Assembly: GCF_017896165.1 (NCBI RefSeq)
Contig: NZ_JAFCNB010000001.1
Span: 434,001-498,000, forward strand
Direction of reading: 5' to 3'
Length of the DNA: 64,000 bases
DNA from: Microbispora oryzae
GTDB taxonomy: Bacteria > Actinomycetota > Actinomycetes > Streptosporangiales > Streptosporangiaceae
Position numbers and translations under genes: made by a program
Shown here: in pieces, positions 41,497 to 50,629 of the stretch
Layout: each line of letters opens with the position of its first letter
Position numbering within the stretch: position 1 is the first letter of the stretch
The notes under the pieces: model-generated
Seen by the model: only the letters and a program-made list of their open reading frames with translations
The model's database searches: none
What the model was told of the DNA's origin: nothing

Positions 41497-44193
41497 ATGA
41501 ATCGGAGCGATCTTTCTCATCGCGCCGGGCGGCCGATGAGATGGCCGACTGTGGTGGCGGCCTTGCTGGTCGCGTTGATCGGGGCTCAGCCGGCTCTGGC
41601 GGCACAGCGGTCCGCATCATCGGAGTCCACCGCGTCGGTCGCCGCCGCCGCTGGAGACGTCGACGGCTTCACAGCGGGCAACGCCGCGGTCGCCTCGGTC
41701 GATCTCGCCGGGACGTGGAGCTTCACCCCGGCGGGCCGGTCGACGACGTCGATCAAGGTGCCCGGAGGTGGCTGGTACAAGCAGGGTTTCACCGATGTGT
41801 CCCAGGCGGTGTACTCGCGTACGGTGACGGTGCCGGACTCGGGGCAGCCGCAGTCGACGTGGATCGAGTTCGGCGCCGTGAACCACCAGGCGACCTTGTC
41901 GGTGGACGGCCGGGTGGTCGCGACGCAGACCACGGCCTTCACCCCGTCGAAGTTCGACATCAGCGCCTACGCCGCCCCGGGCACCACTCATACGATCAGC
42001 GTTGACGTGAAGGGCCGCGGCGCGCTGAAGAACTCGGCGAACGGCAAGTACATCGTGCCCGTGGCCGCCGACTGGTCCGAGGCGGTCCCGCAGGGCATCT
42101 ACCGCTCCGCGTTCCTGCGGGTGTATCCGGCCGTGTACGTCAGTGACACGTTCATCCGCACGTCGGTGGCGAACCAGACCCTCGGCTACGACGTATGGGT
42201 GACCAACACCTCGGGCAGCGCCCGAACGGTGACGGTGACCGGCGAGCTTTCGTCGGACGGAGGCGGGACGTTCAGCTACCCCGCGCCGCCGGCCCGCACC
42301 GTGACCGTGGCGGCGCGGTCGACGGCGAAGGTCACGGTCGACTCCGTCGCGTGGAGCCTCGGCAGCGTCTCGTACTGGTGGCCGAACGTCCCCTACAAGT
42401 CGGGATATCGAGCCCAGCTCCACCGTCTGAAGGTTCACGCGGCGACCGACGACGGCCGCACCAGTGACGCGACGTACCGGTTCGGGTTCCGCGAGACCAC
42501 CCAGAACGGCGAGTACTACTACATCAACGGCGTCCGCGTGAACTTCCGCGGCGACAACCTGCAGGGCGCGGACTACGACCGGATCAACAACGGCGGCAAA
42601 GGCGACGCCTACGACACGCTGCCCGGCTTCCTCCCGCCTTCGTCGGGCAACGGGGGCTGGCCACAGGCCGTGGACAACTACCAGCGGCTCAACTACAACG
42701 TGGTGCGCATCCACCAGGAGCCGGCCAGCCCGTACATGCTCGACGTGGCCGACGAGATGGGCCTGATGATCATTGACGAGACCGGCATCCGCGGCAGCGC
42801 GCAGGACTTCGTCGCCGGGCATGACAACATGGTCGCCCACGCCCGCGCACTCACATTTCGGGACCGCAATCATCCCGCGGTCATCCGCTGGAGCCAGGCC
42901 AACGAACCGACCTTCGGCAATGACTCCGAGCAGTTCGAGCAGGATCTCTACGCGGCGATGAACGGCAACGACGGCACCCGCCCGGTCAGCCTCGACGCCG
43001 CGCCCGGCGCCGACTCGCCCAGCCGCTACCCGAACATGAGGTACGCCAACTTCGCGGTCTTCGCGCACTACCTCGACGGCGTCGGACAGTACGGTGAGCG
43101 ACTGGCTCCCGCGACCGGCCGGCCCGACGGTGAGGGCGAGTACGTCTGGAACAAGTGCAACACCAAGCAGGGCTTCATGTGGTTCGCCACGGCGACGGCG
43201 GCCAAGCGTGGCAAGGACGCCGCCGACCTGCGCCCGTACACGTTGCTGTCCGCGTGGGCCGGTTTCGTTCCCGGCGTGCGGACCACGGACTTCGTGCCGG
43301 AGGAGGGCGGTCATCCGCTCTACGGCGCGGACAACCTGTCCGATCCCTGGAGCAACCCCCAGGTCCAGCGTGTCCAAGCCGCGTTCAACCCCGTCACGGC
43401 GATCGACCTGCCCTACTGGTCGGCGTCCGGTGTCTCCGACGCCAACGGCAGCTTCCCGCTGCCGCAGGCCGTGAACACCTACGCCGCCAACGCCTCCGTC
43501 ACGCGAAACATCACCGTTTTCAACGACGACCTGCGCGGCACCTCCGTCGGATTCTCCTGGTCCGCACGGCTCGACCGGCCCGACGGCACCGTCATCGCGT
43601 CGGGGGAGAGCACACTGAACATCCCGCTCGGCACGCGGGTCACCCAGCCGGTCACCTTCACCACACCGGCGAGCGGCTCACGGGTGTACCTGGTGCTGAC
43701 GACCACCAAGTCGGGCGCCACAACGTTCAGCGACGCGGTCGAGTACTTCAACCTCGGATCCGGTCCGAGCGGCCCGGTGTCGGGCGCGGACTACCGCATC
43801 GTCAACCGCAACAGCGGTAAGCCGCTCGGCGTGGCCGGCGGTTCTTCCGCCGACGGCGCCAAGGCCGTGCAGCAGTCCGGTTCCGCCGCGTGGACCGTCA
43901 CCAGCGGTCAGGGCGGTACGTACACCCTGCGCTACGTCCCCACCGGCAAGGTCCTCGACGTCAACGGCAGCAGTACGACCCAAGGGCTGCAACTGCAGCA
44001 GTGGACCGCCAACGGTGGCACCAACCAGCTGTGGTACCTGCGGTCCACCGGCGATGGCTATTACACGATCGTCAGCTACAGCAGCGGGCTGTTGGCAGAC
44101 GTGTACGGCGCGTCGACCTCCGACGGCGCCCAGGTCGTGCAGTGGACCGCCAACGGCGGCGCCAACCAGCAATGGCAGTTGGTCCCGGCCTGA
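41497..44193 (+). CDS. Secreted GH2 glycosidase with ricin-type (CBM13) domain
   Basis: An 898-residue secreted hydrolase. Signal peptide residues 1-35 (MRWPTVVAALLVALIG region). The GH2 sugar-binding and Ig-like domains (about 60-330) are followed by a TIM barrel whose RWSQANEPTFG holds the acid/base Glu470 and GEGEYVW the nucleophile candidate Glu548. A C-terminal ricin trefoil (about 765-898) shows QLQQWTANGGTNQLWYL and VVQWTANGGANQQW repeats. Beta-galactosidase or related exo-glycosidase activity is likely but substrate is not determined. ATG at 41497 follows GGAAGGA. It ends just before a strong terminator. Confidence 0.88.
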   Translation: MNRSDLSHRAGRPMRWPTVVAALLVALIGAQPALAAQRSASSESTASVAAAAGDVDGFTAGNAAVASVDLAGTWSFTPAGRSTTSIKVPGGGWYKQGFTDVSQAVYSRTVTVPDSGQPQSTWIEFGAVNHQATLSVDGRVVATQTTAFTPSKFDISAYAAPGTTHTISVDVKGRGALKNSANGKYIVPVAADWSEAVPQGIYRSAFLRVYPAVYVSDTFIRTSVANQTLGYDVWVTNTSGSARTVTVTGELSSDGGGTFSYPAPPARTVTVAARSTAKVTVDSVAWSLGSVSYWWPNVPYKSGYRAQLHRLKVHAATDDGRTSDATYRFGFRETTQNGEYYYINGVRVNFRGDNLQGADYDRINNGGKGDAYDTLPGFLPPSSGNGGWPQAVDNYQRLNYNVVRIHQEPASPYMLDVADEMGLMIIDETGIRGSAQDFVAGHDNMVAHARALTFRDRNHPAVIRWSQANEPTFGNDSEQFEQDLYAAMNGNDGTRPVSLDAAPGADSPSRYPNMRYANFAVFAHYLDGVGQYGERLAPATGRPDGEGEYVWNKCNTKQGFMWFATATAAKRGKDAADLRPYTLLSAWAGFVPGVRTTDFVPEEGGHPLYGADNLSDPWSNPQVQRVQAAFNPVTAIDLPYWSASGVSDANGSFPLPQAVNTYAANASVTRNITVFNDDLRGTSVGFSWSARLDRPDGTVIASGESTLNIPLGTRVTQPVTFTTPASGSRVYLVLTTTKSGATTFSDAVEYFNLGSGPSGPVSGADYRIVNRNSGKPLGVAGGSSADGAKAVQQSGSAAWTVTSGQGGTYTLRYVPTGKVLDVNGSSTTQGLQLQQWTANGGTNQLWYLRSTGDGYYTIVSYSSGLLADVYGASTSDGAQVVQWTANGGANQQWQLVPA

Positions 44194-44205
44194 GACCACC
44201 TGGGG

Positions 44206-44230
44206 CGGCCCGGCCAAGGCGGCCGGGCCG
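44206..44230 (+). terminator. Terminator after GH2 gene
   Basis: Arms CGGCCCGGCC and GGCCGGGCCG, ten perfect pairs, loop AAGGC, start 13 bases after the stop. Confidence 0.75.
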
Positions 44231-44444
44231 TACCCTGCGCCGCACCCGATGAGGAAACCGGTAGCGTGCCGTCACGCGTGAGCTCACGGAGCTTGGTGTT
44301 CTGGTTTGCTCGACCGAGGCCGCCGCGACGAAACCCGGCCGCGCGGTGGCAGCGCGCTCGGGCGGGTCTTCCCACCCTGGTTCCAAGGGTCTCGCCTCCC
44401 CGAACCGAGTGCGGGATGGCCTCGCCGGGATCCGGCGGCGGTCG

Positions 44445-44792
44445 TCAGCGCCTTCCCGGCGACGGAGGGAGAAGGGCGACCTGGTAGCGGTCGCGGTAGG
44501 CCACCCGGGAGCCGGGGGCGTTCTTGACGCGGATCACCCGTACGGTGTGACCCGCCTCGCGCAGCTCGGCCCAGTGGGCCCGGCCATACACGCGCCAGCC
44601 CTCCTCGGTGTACCAGAACCGGACCCGGCGGTTGTTCAGCGGCGGCAGGCGCAGCCCGTCCAGCGAGGAGCATGGACCTCCCGACGCCCACGCCCCGCGC
44701 AGCCGCGTGCCCGAGGGCCGCTCGCCGTCGTCGCGGGGGAAGTCCGCGTCCACCCAGCTCGTGATCGTGTCCGCCAGGATCCGGTAGAGCAT
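44445..44792 (-). CDS. Small hypothetical protein (115 aa)
   Basis: A 115-residue protein that I cannot assign. MLYRILADTITSWVDADFP opens it, NNRRVRFWYTEEGWRVYGRAHWAELREAGHTVRVIRVKN forms a well-structured middle, and SRVAYRDRYQVALLP ends it. There are no Cys clusters and no signal. ATG at 44792 has a GGGAGG site seven bases upstream. Regular protein-like composition and a sound start support a real gene, perhaps a restricted actinomycete family. It lies alone between the GH2 terminator and a degraded region. Confidence 0.55.
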   Translation of the reverse strand: MLYRILADTITSWVDADFPRDDGERPSGTRLRGAWASGGPCSSLDGLRLPPLNNRRVRFWYTEEGWRVYGRAHWAELREAGHTVRVIRVKNAPGSRVAYRDRYQVALLPPSPGRR

Positions 44793-45301
44793 GCCAGCAC
44801 CTCCCACTCCAAGGATGGGCCGGATCGCCGGCGGTGACCAGGGTGCGGAGCCTCAGGCGGAGTACGGGCACTCGCGGGTGGGCCTGGCGCACCAGCCTCT
44901 GGGCGACCTCGAGCCTCTGGGCGACCTCGAGCCCGACGCCCGGCAGCCATTCGGGCGTCGTCGGAAGGGTGCGAGCAGCTGCGCTGCAAGGAGATCTGAG
45001 TCGTCGGCGTGCCTGTCGTGACGGTTGGATCTTCGAACTGAACCAGATGGCGGTTTCGCCCTACTTTCTGGGCCTAGGCCAGTCAGGTTCTTAAGCGATG
45101 CCGAGGTGGCATCGTCCGGCCTGTTCCCGGCGCTCCGTCGTAGGCGAAGCTGGAGCGGTCGCGCCGCTCATCAGGTGCCCTCGGCGCCACCTTGCCCTCC
45201 TTGTTCACGATGATGCTACGAAGTCCCGGAGGCGATCTACCGCTGCCCCGCCCGTCGAACCGCCGCCCACTACCGACTCCCCTCGGACCGGCCGTTACGG
45301 C
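44793..45301. other. Non-coding or decayed stretch
   Basis: About 500 bases with no gene that I can support. A direct repeat of 18 bases (AGCCTCTGGGCGACCTCG, two copies at 44894-44929) is the only visible structure. Confidence 0.4.
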
Positions 45302-45815
45302 TCATGCGTGTTGCGGCTTCGTCCTTTTCCCGCGGTGACCGGAGACGATGATGACCGGGGCGAAGTTTTCGCTGCGGCTGTGAGCCCACGTGGGGGTAAC
45401 CGAGCCGTTCGAGGTGTGCGTACGCGTCTTGCTCGAGCCGGCCGCCGTGAACTTGTGGCGGGCCTTGTGAGACTCCTTCGGCCGTATCGATGTTTTCGGA
45501 GAGGTCGTGGCGTCGGCAGTCGCGGGTGGACTCGTCGACACCGATGACGAGAGTGGGGGTGTGGGCAGCAGAGAGGAGACGATTACGCTACGGATCAAGT
45601 GGACGTCGGTGAACAGCCCCGTCGAGGCGGCGAAGCCGAAGGAGTAAGCCGCAGGCACGGGTTCTCGGGATCGCGGTCAAGGTTCCCTGAAGTTCGCCCG
45701 GCAGCGTCGACGGCCAAGGTCCTGTGGTGGAGAAGTTCGACGTCGCCGTCTGCTCCCAGTCGCCGAAGTAGTTGCCGAGCACGTCCAGCCCGATGCCGAG
45801 GTATCCCCCGTTCAC
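45302..45815 (-). pseudogene. Decayed secreted lectin/DUF11-type protein
   Basis: Fragments of a secreted adhesin-like protein in two frames. NGGYLGIGLDVLGNYFGDWE and STTGPWPSTLPGELQGT are in one frame, and PAAYSFGFAASTGLFTDVHLIRS in another, an order typical of the bacterial L-type-lectin-like region I recall in large actinomycete surface proteins. A later piece, TSNGSVTPTWAHSRSENF, resembles a worn DUF11 repeat. The frame change near 45690 and the short length show inactivation. The N terminus and most of the repeats are missing. Confidence 0.6.
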
Positions 45816-45837
45816 GCCCGGAAGGAAGGGGCCGCAC

Positions 45838-45866
45838 GGAACGATTCCACGACCGTACGCCGAATG
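45838..45866 (+). repeat. Right copy of 29-bp direct repeat
   Basis: Matches 40731-40759 at 26 of 29 bases in the same orientation. It lies between the lectin-type pseudogene and the 3' end of the STAND regulator gene. Confidence 0.7.
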
Positions 45867-45878
45867 CGAGAGATCGCC

Positions 45879-48347
45879 TCACTCCCTACTGCGACGGTCT
45901 CCGTTCAGGCGCGGGACGAGCGAGGCCGGGCGGCTGGTTCTGCGGAGGATGTCCTCAGCTTGAGCATGTAAGGGGGCGGCACCCATCGAGATGATCGCGG
46001 GCATGGCTTCCCCGACTATCCGCACGGCCTCCGCCTGCTGTCCGGTACGCAGCCGGACCTCGGCGACGGCCAGCCGGATCTGGGACAGGACGTGCCTTTC
46101 CTGGTTGTGGGTCGCCAGATCCGCTGCGAGCGCCAGTTGGGCGTCGGCCTCCGCATATTCCCCGCTGTCGATGGCGACCCGGCCCAGCCCCAGGCGGGCA
46201 TGGGCTTCGCCCTTCCTATCCCCTATGTCGGCCAACGCGCCGGCCACCGAGAGCAACATCGCACCAGCCTCATCAAGGCGCCCCGCCTGCCGGTATGCCT
46301 CGCCCATGTAGAGCAGCACGGTGAGACGACACCAGGACATCTGACTCCTCGACGCCACCTCCAAGGCCGTTTCGAGTAGGGGCAGGGCCTCGTCCGGATG
46401 CCCCTCGCCCAGGTGGATCTGGGCCAGACCACGCAGTGCCATGGCCTCGGCAAGGTCATCTCCGATCTGGGGCGCGACTTCCCGGATGTGCAAGTAGCGG
46501 CGCATGGCGTCGTCATGGCGACCGCGCCGGCGATCCAGCATCGCGCGTGACTTCCACAGTTCAATCCGACCGTGCGGTTCGTCCTGGTCGGTGAAGATCC
46601 GCTCGGCCGTGTCGAACAGGGTATCGGCGTCGTCGACGCGCCCGAGAAACATGTGCAAGTCGCCGAGCAGAGTGGCGCACAGTCCTTCGACTCGCCGGTC
46701 GCCCGATCGTCGGGCCGCCTGCTGCGCGGTGGACAGCAGTGTCCGGTATTCGGCTGGAGAGTTCTGCACGGCGGACAGCCAGCTCCCGGCGAGGGCGATT
46801 GCCCAGCACTCCTCGAACAGCTCGAGTGTCAGGGTCTGTCCGACCAGGCCGGAAATCGTGGACGACTCCGCCTCCAGCCAACCGATCCCATGTTCGGCGG
46901 CGAGCGCGAGGATCTCCGGATCTACTCCAGAGCCGATCTTACGGGCCAGCCGCACCTGGTAGTCCAGCCCGCGGTCCGCCTCTCGTGCCGCGGCGGCCAG
47001 GCTGGCCAGATGCCTGGCGGCGGTCTGGATCGTGCCGATGGCCGGTTCCCTTTCGGCTATCCGCTCGCGGCCGTACGCGCGCAGGAGGTCGTGCATGCCG
47101 TACCTGATCTGCCCGGCACGATCCCGTCCGAGCGGCTCCACCCCGTGGGCCTCGGCCAGCCGTTCCATCAGGTCTTCAGCCTCGGTGAGGCTTACACCGA
47201 TCACCGCGGCGGCCAGCCACAACGGGAAGTCCGGGACGTCGAGCACGGTCAGGCGCCGCAGCAGCCGCCGTTCCGGCTCACTCAATACCTGGTGGCCCAC
47301 GTCGAAGCTGGCCCGCACGGCGAGATCGGAATAAGACAGCACATCCAGCCGCCGGTGCTCGTCGGCCAAGCGCCGGGCCAGGTCGTGTAACCGGTGATGT
47401 GGTCGGGCCCCGAGTTGGGCACCGACGATGCGCAGCGCGAGCGGCAGACCACCGCACAACCTCCCCACCTCGCGCGCGCTCTCGGCCTCTACGGCGACCC
47501 GTTCGGCTCCGGCGATGCGCGCCAGCAGGTCTACTGACTCCTGCTCATTGAACGGGCGCAGGCCGATGAGTGCCTGCGCACCCAGCCCGGCGAGCCGCCT
47601 GCGGGAGGTGACGAGCACCGCGCAGTTCGCCGAGCCGGGTAACAGATGCCGTACCTGCTTCTCGTCCGAGGCGTTGTCGAGCACAACGAGTGCCTGACTG
47701 CGCGACATCAGCGTGCGAAACAGCGCCGCGCGCTCGTCCAGTTCTTCAGGAATCGATCCTGGGTCCACACCGAGCGCCCGCAGGAACCCGGCGAGCACCT
47801 CCTGCGGCCTGGCCGGCGCGGCGTCCGCGCCGCGCAGGTTCACAAACAGCTGGCAGTCGGCAAACCGAGACAGCACCTGGTGCGCGACATGGACGGCGAA
47901 CGCCGTCTTGCCGATGCCCGGCGCGCCGGTGACCACGCAGGTCCGCGGCGCCGCATCGGTCTCACTCAGTGCCTGTACCGCGGCGGCGATCTCCCGCTCG
48001 CGGCCGGTGAAGTCGCCGGCGTCGGCAGGTAACTGCGCAGGCGCGGCCCACGGTCGCTCGGGCTTCTCGCGATCGGTTCGGCCGTTCGGGACGCGGTCGG
48101 CCCATGAGAGCGCACGCCCCGACTCGATGAAGCGTTCCCGCTCAGCACCGGCAAGCTCCAGCGCCGCCGCCACCAGTTCCACCGTGCGAGCCCGGGGACT
48201 GCGCCCCCGCTCCATCTCGCCGACCGACCGCGCGCTGATACCCGCCCGCTCGGCGAGCTCCTCCTGAGTGAGCCGGCATCGAAGCCGATGCCACCGCAGC
48301 AACGCCGCGAACGCGCCCCGCCCGGAAGAAGTCCCATTTGCGATCAT
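45879..48347 (-). CDS. XRE-NB-ARC-TPR (STAND) transcriptional regulator
   Basis: An 822-residue multidomain regulator. HTH at residues 10-70: FAALLRWHRLRCRLTQEELAERAGISARSVGEMERG in blocks. NB-ARC ATPase (about 111-440) has P-loop GAPGIGKTAF (141-150), ALVVLDNASDE as Walker B-like, and GGLPLALRIVGAQLG. C-terminal tetratricopeptide repeats (about 560-800) such as AQIHLGEGHPDEALPLLETAL follow. It has no BTAD domain, so it is not AfsR-type. Such proteins are nucleotide-controlled switches, and the ligand and target genes are unknown. No ribosome site is evident before the ATG. The upstream 508 bases are not coding. Confidence 0.9.
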   Translation of the reverse strand: MIANGTSSGRGAFAALLRWHRLRCRLTQEELAERAGISARSVGEMERGRSPRARTVELVAAALELAGAERERFIESGRALSWADRVPNGRTDREKPERPWAAPAQLPADAGDFTGREREIAAAVQALSETDAAPRTCVVTGAPGIGKTAFAVHVAHQVLSRFADCQLFVNLRGADAAPARPQEVLAGFLRALGVDPGSIPEELDERAALFRTLMSRSQALVVLDNASDEKQVRHLLPGSANCAVLVTSRRRLAGLGAQALIGLRPFNEQESVDLLARIAGAERVAVEAESAREVGRLCGGLPLALRIVGAQLGARPHHRLHDLARRLADEHRRLDVLSYSDLAVRASFDVGHQVLSEPERRLLRRLTVLDVPDFPLWLAAAVIGVSLTEAEDLMERLAEAHGVEPLGRDRAGQIRYGMHDLLRAYGRERIAEREPAIGTIQTAARHLASLAAAAREADRGLDYQVRLARKIGSGVDPEILALAAEHGIGWLEAESSTISGLVGQTLTLELFEECWAIALAGSWLSAVQNSPAEYRTLLSTAQQAARRSGDRRVEGLCATLLGDLHMFLGRVDDADTLFDTAERIFTDQDEPHGRIELWKSRAMLDRRRGRHDDAMRRYLHIREVAPQIGDDLAEAMALRGLAQIHLGEGHPDEALPLLETALEVASRSQMSWCRLTVLLYMGEAYRQAGRLDEAGAMLLSVAGALADIGDRKGEAHARLGLGRVAIDSGEYAEADAQLALAADLATHNQERHVLSQIRLAVAEVRLRTGQQAEAVRIVGEAMPAIISMGAAPLHAQAEDILRRTSRPASLVPRLNGDRRSRE

Positions 48348-48855
48348 GCCGTGAGACTAACTTCCGATGGAACGTCCGATCAAACGTCCCGGTGAGGGGA
48401 AAGGGACAGCCTGTTTCATAGTTCGAGAAAGCTGGCACCATGATGTGTGGCCACGCTGCCACGATCCGCACTCCCGCCAAGAGAGCGAAAACCGATAAGG
48501 CTCAGGCGAGCCGGCTGATCGATCCTACGAGATATGTCAGGACGGGCCGCGACTCGGCATCAATTCCCCGGGAGAACTACGAATGAAGCCCCGGAGTATG
48601 TTCATGGCTGCCACTTCAACAGCTCGCTACTCGCACCAGACTTGATCCATGAGACAGGCAACCATGCAGCCGATGAGCGGCGACATATCAATGGCTTGGT
48701 CAGGACACTGACCACCCCGCTCGCCATCGACCCGGGCCGAGCAGAACGGGCCGCCGGGTCCGCTTTCCCTTCTGGATGACACCCACCTCGCGAAGGCCGG
48801 AGGGTCCCGGGGTGACCCGAGACCCTGCGCGCTCGCGAATCCACCGGCACAGAGC
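48348..48855. other. Gap upstream of STAND regulator
   Basis: 508 bases without a supported gene. Expected to contain the STAND gene promoter, but I see no clear operator. Confidence 0.4.
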
Positions 48856-49245
48856 TCAATGGAGATGGAGCAATCCCCGAACGTTGATCCTCTCGAGCCG
48901 TCGCTCGACCACCACGCCCACGGGCCAGTCTTGGACGAGCCGGAGCAACTCGCTGGCCTCTTCCTCGGCGGCGGACGGGTTGTATCCCTGTTGATCGAGG
49001 CTGGAGCGGATGGCTTCGACGTAGTCGTCCCGAGTGAAGTCCTTGATCTCGCGGACGATCGCGGTAGTGGTGGCGCGGTGGGAGTTCAGCCCGGCGAAGG
49101 CGCGGCCACACCCGCACCTGCCGTCCGGATCCTCGCTGTCCTTAGTGCAAACGATGCCGAAGTGGACGAGTTCGCCCTCGACGCAGTGGTTGAAGTCGTT
49201 CTTGCGGTGACCTTGCGTCGCCGCGGTGGCAGTGAGCAGTTTCAC
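48856..49245 (-). CDS. DUF7715-like small protein
   Basis: A 129-residue cytoplasmic protein. VKLLTATAATQGHRKNDFNHCVEGELVHF opens it, DGRCGCGRAFAGLNSHRATTTAIV is a hallmark Cys-rich segment, and YVEAIRSSLDQQG with a C-terminal leucine region closes it. I recall this as an actinobacterial DUF (DUF7715), but that label is from memory. The CVEGE and CGCG cysteines could bind metal. GTG at 49245 with an AGGGAGC site was chosen over upstream frames. Function is unknown. Confidence 0.65.
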   Translation of the reverse strand: MKLLTATAATQGHRKNDFNHCVEGELVHFGIVCTKDSEDPDGRCGCGRAFAGLNSHRATTTAIVREIKDFTRDDYVEAIRSSLDQQGYNPSAAEEEASELLRLVQDWPVGVVVERRLERINVRGLLHLH

Positions 49246-49428
49246 GGTGCGTTGCTCCCTTGATTGTCGGGGGGTCACGGCGGCAGTCGCCGCCTCCGGA
49301 TCCAGAGATAGCAGTCCGCACCGACAACAACACAGTCCGTGACATTCACTGTCCGCTATGGGAGCAATGGAAAAATTGGCCGGGATCTGCGGCAAATGCC
49401 GGGACGCGTGACGCGCCGATGTCAAGAG

Positions 49429-50247
49429 TCACCTCACGAACTCCCGTGCACCCCGCAGCCTGGTCGCAAGATGCGGCTGAGTCCGGCCGCAGTCCAACCG
49501 CACATCCATCGGCCCGCGCAGACCGGCGTCGGCGCGCCGGCCAAACGGCAGCCGGGCCGAGTCGAGACCATCACGCCGCGCGATAAGACATCCAAGCTCA
49601 TATCGGCTTACCGCATCCGCCCCGGCCACGTGATGGATCCCCGCGCGATCAGAGCAAGCGAGCTCCACGATTGCCGCCGCCAGATCGCGGACATGCACGG
49701 GGCAGCGCACATCGTCAGTGAAAAGGATCCCGCGCATTCCGCCCACGGCCAGCGAACGCACCAGGGCTTCATGTGAGGAGTCGCCGTCCCCGATAATCAG
49801 AGAAGTCCGTACGATCACCGCCGCGGGATTGGTCACCCGCACCGCCGTCTCAGCGGCCGCCTTCGCCGCCCCATACGGAGTGACCGGATCGGGAACGCAG
49901 TCCTCGGTATAGGTAATCGCCTCACCAGAAAAGACGGCATCGCTGGAGACATGTACCAAGCGTGTGTCGTTCGCTGAGGTCGCGATCGCCACATGAGCGG
50001 CACCCACAGCCGTCGTCGCCCAGTCCGGTTGCCGGAAGGCCGCGTTGATGACGACGTCGGAGCCGAACGCGCCGATCAGGCCGGCCACGGCCCCACGGTC
50101 ACGAACATCGAGCGGCAGCCAGGTGACTCCCGCGGCCGTTCCCGGCCGAGTCAGATAGGTCGCGGCCACGACGTGGCCCTCCGTCGCGCACTGCCGCACG
50201 AGTTCCCTGCCGAGAAATCCGCTGCCGCCCACAATGAGGATTCTCAT
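49429..50247 (-). CDS. RmlD-like NAD(P)-dependent sugar-nucleotide reductase family protein
   Basis: A 272-residue extended SDR of the dTDP-dehydrorhamnose-reductase (RmlD) type. MRILIVGGSGFLGRELVRQC is the Rossmann start, FGSDVVINAAFR and LVHVSSDAVFSGE follow, and DPVTPYGAAKAAAET contains the Tyr-x3-Lys active site. DVRCPVHVRDLAAAIVEL and GIHHVAGADAVSRYELG are typical later blocks. There are no other deoxysugar genes nearby, so the true substrate is not known. The ATG at 50247 (GAGGATTCTC region reversed) begins the fold, and an upstream extension in the frame was discarded. Confidence 0.82.
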   Translation of the reverse strand: MRILIVGGSGFLGRELVRQCATEGHVVAATYLTRPGTAAGVTWLPLDVRDRGAVAGLIGAFGSDVVINAAFRQPDWATTAVGAAHVAIATSANDTRLVHVSSDAVFSGEAITYTEDCVPDPVTPYGAAKAAAETAVRVTNPAAVIVRTSLIIGDGDSSHEALVRSLAVGGMRGILFTDDVRCPVHVRDLAAAIVELACSDRAGIHHVAGADAVSRYELGCLIARRDGLDSARLPFGRRADAGLRGPMDVRLDCGRTQPHLATRLRGAREFVR

Positions 50248-50553
50248 GGCTGTGACCGTAGCGGGTCGATCAGCCCAGGACCTTGGGTTCCCACCACCGC
50301 AGACCACGCTTCCGCGTTCTATTCGACGCCACTAGATTCTTTCCCCGTGAATACAGTCCAGTGGAGGGCACGGCCGCTCTCGGTGTTGTAATTCATGGTC
50401 GTCGTCGTGGCAAGGCTGATCAGTTTCTATGGAACCAGCACCACCACCTGGTATTACGAGATCGTGTTCATGATGTTCGCCACCTGGGTCGTGCTGGTCC
50501 TGTACTGGCTCTCGTGCTCGCGGGTGACGTTCCGACGGCCTGACCAAGCCGGT

Positions 50554-50581
50554 GCGGCCCCTCACTCATGGGAGGGGCCGC
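50554..50581 (-). terminator. Terminator of GH30 gene
   Basis: GCGGCCCCTC and GAGGGGCCGC, ten perfect pairs, loop ACTCATGG, 49 bases beyond the xylanase stop. Confidence 0.75.
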
Positions 50582-50629
50582 GCCTGTCCCCTTCGCCGGT
50601 CGGGCTCAGGGGGATGTCTCACCTGCCGG

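Noticed and set aside
45879-48347. STAND protein as an antiphage defence gene
   Set aside because: It has an XRE DNA-binding domain and TPRs with no effector domain, the usual form of a transcriptional regulator. No defence genes are adjacent.
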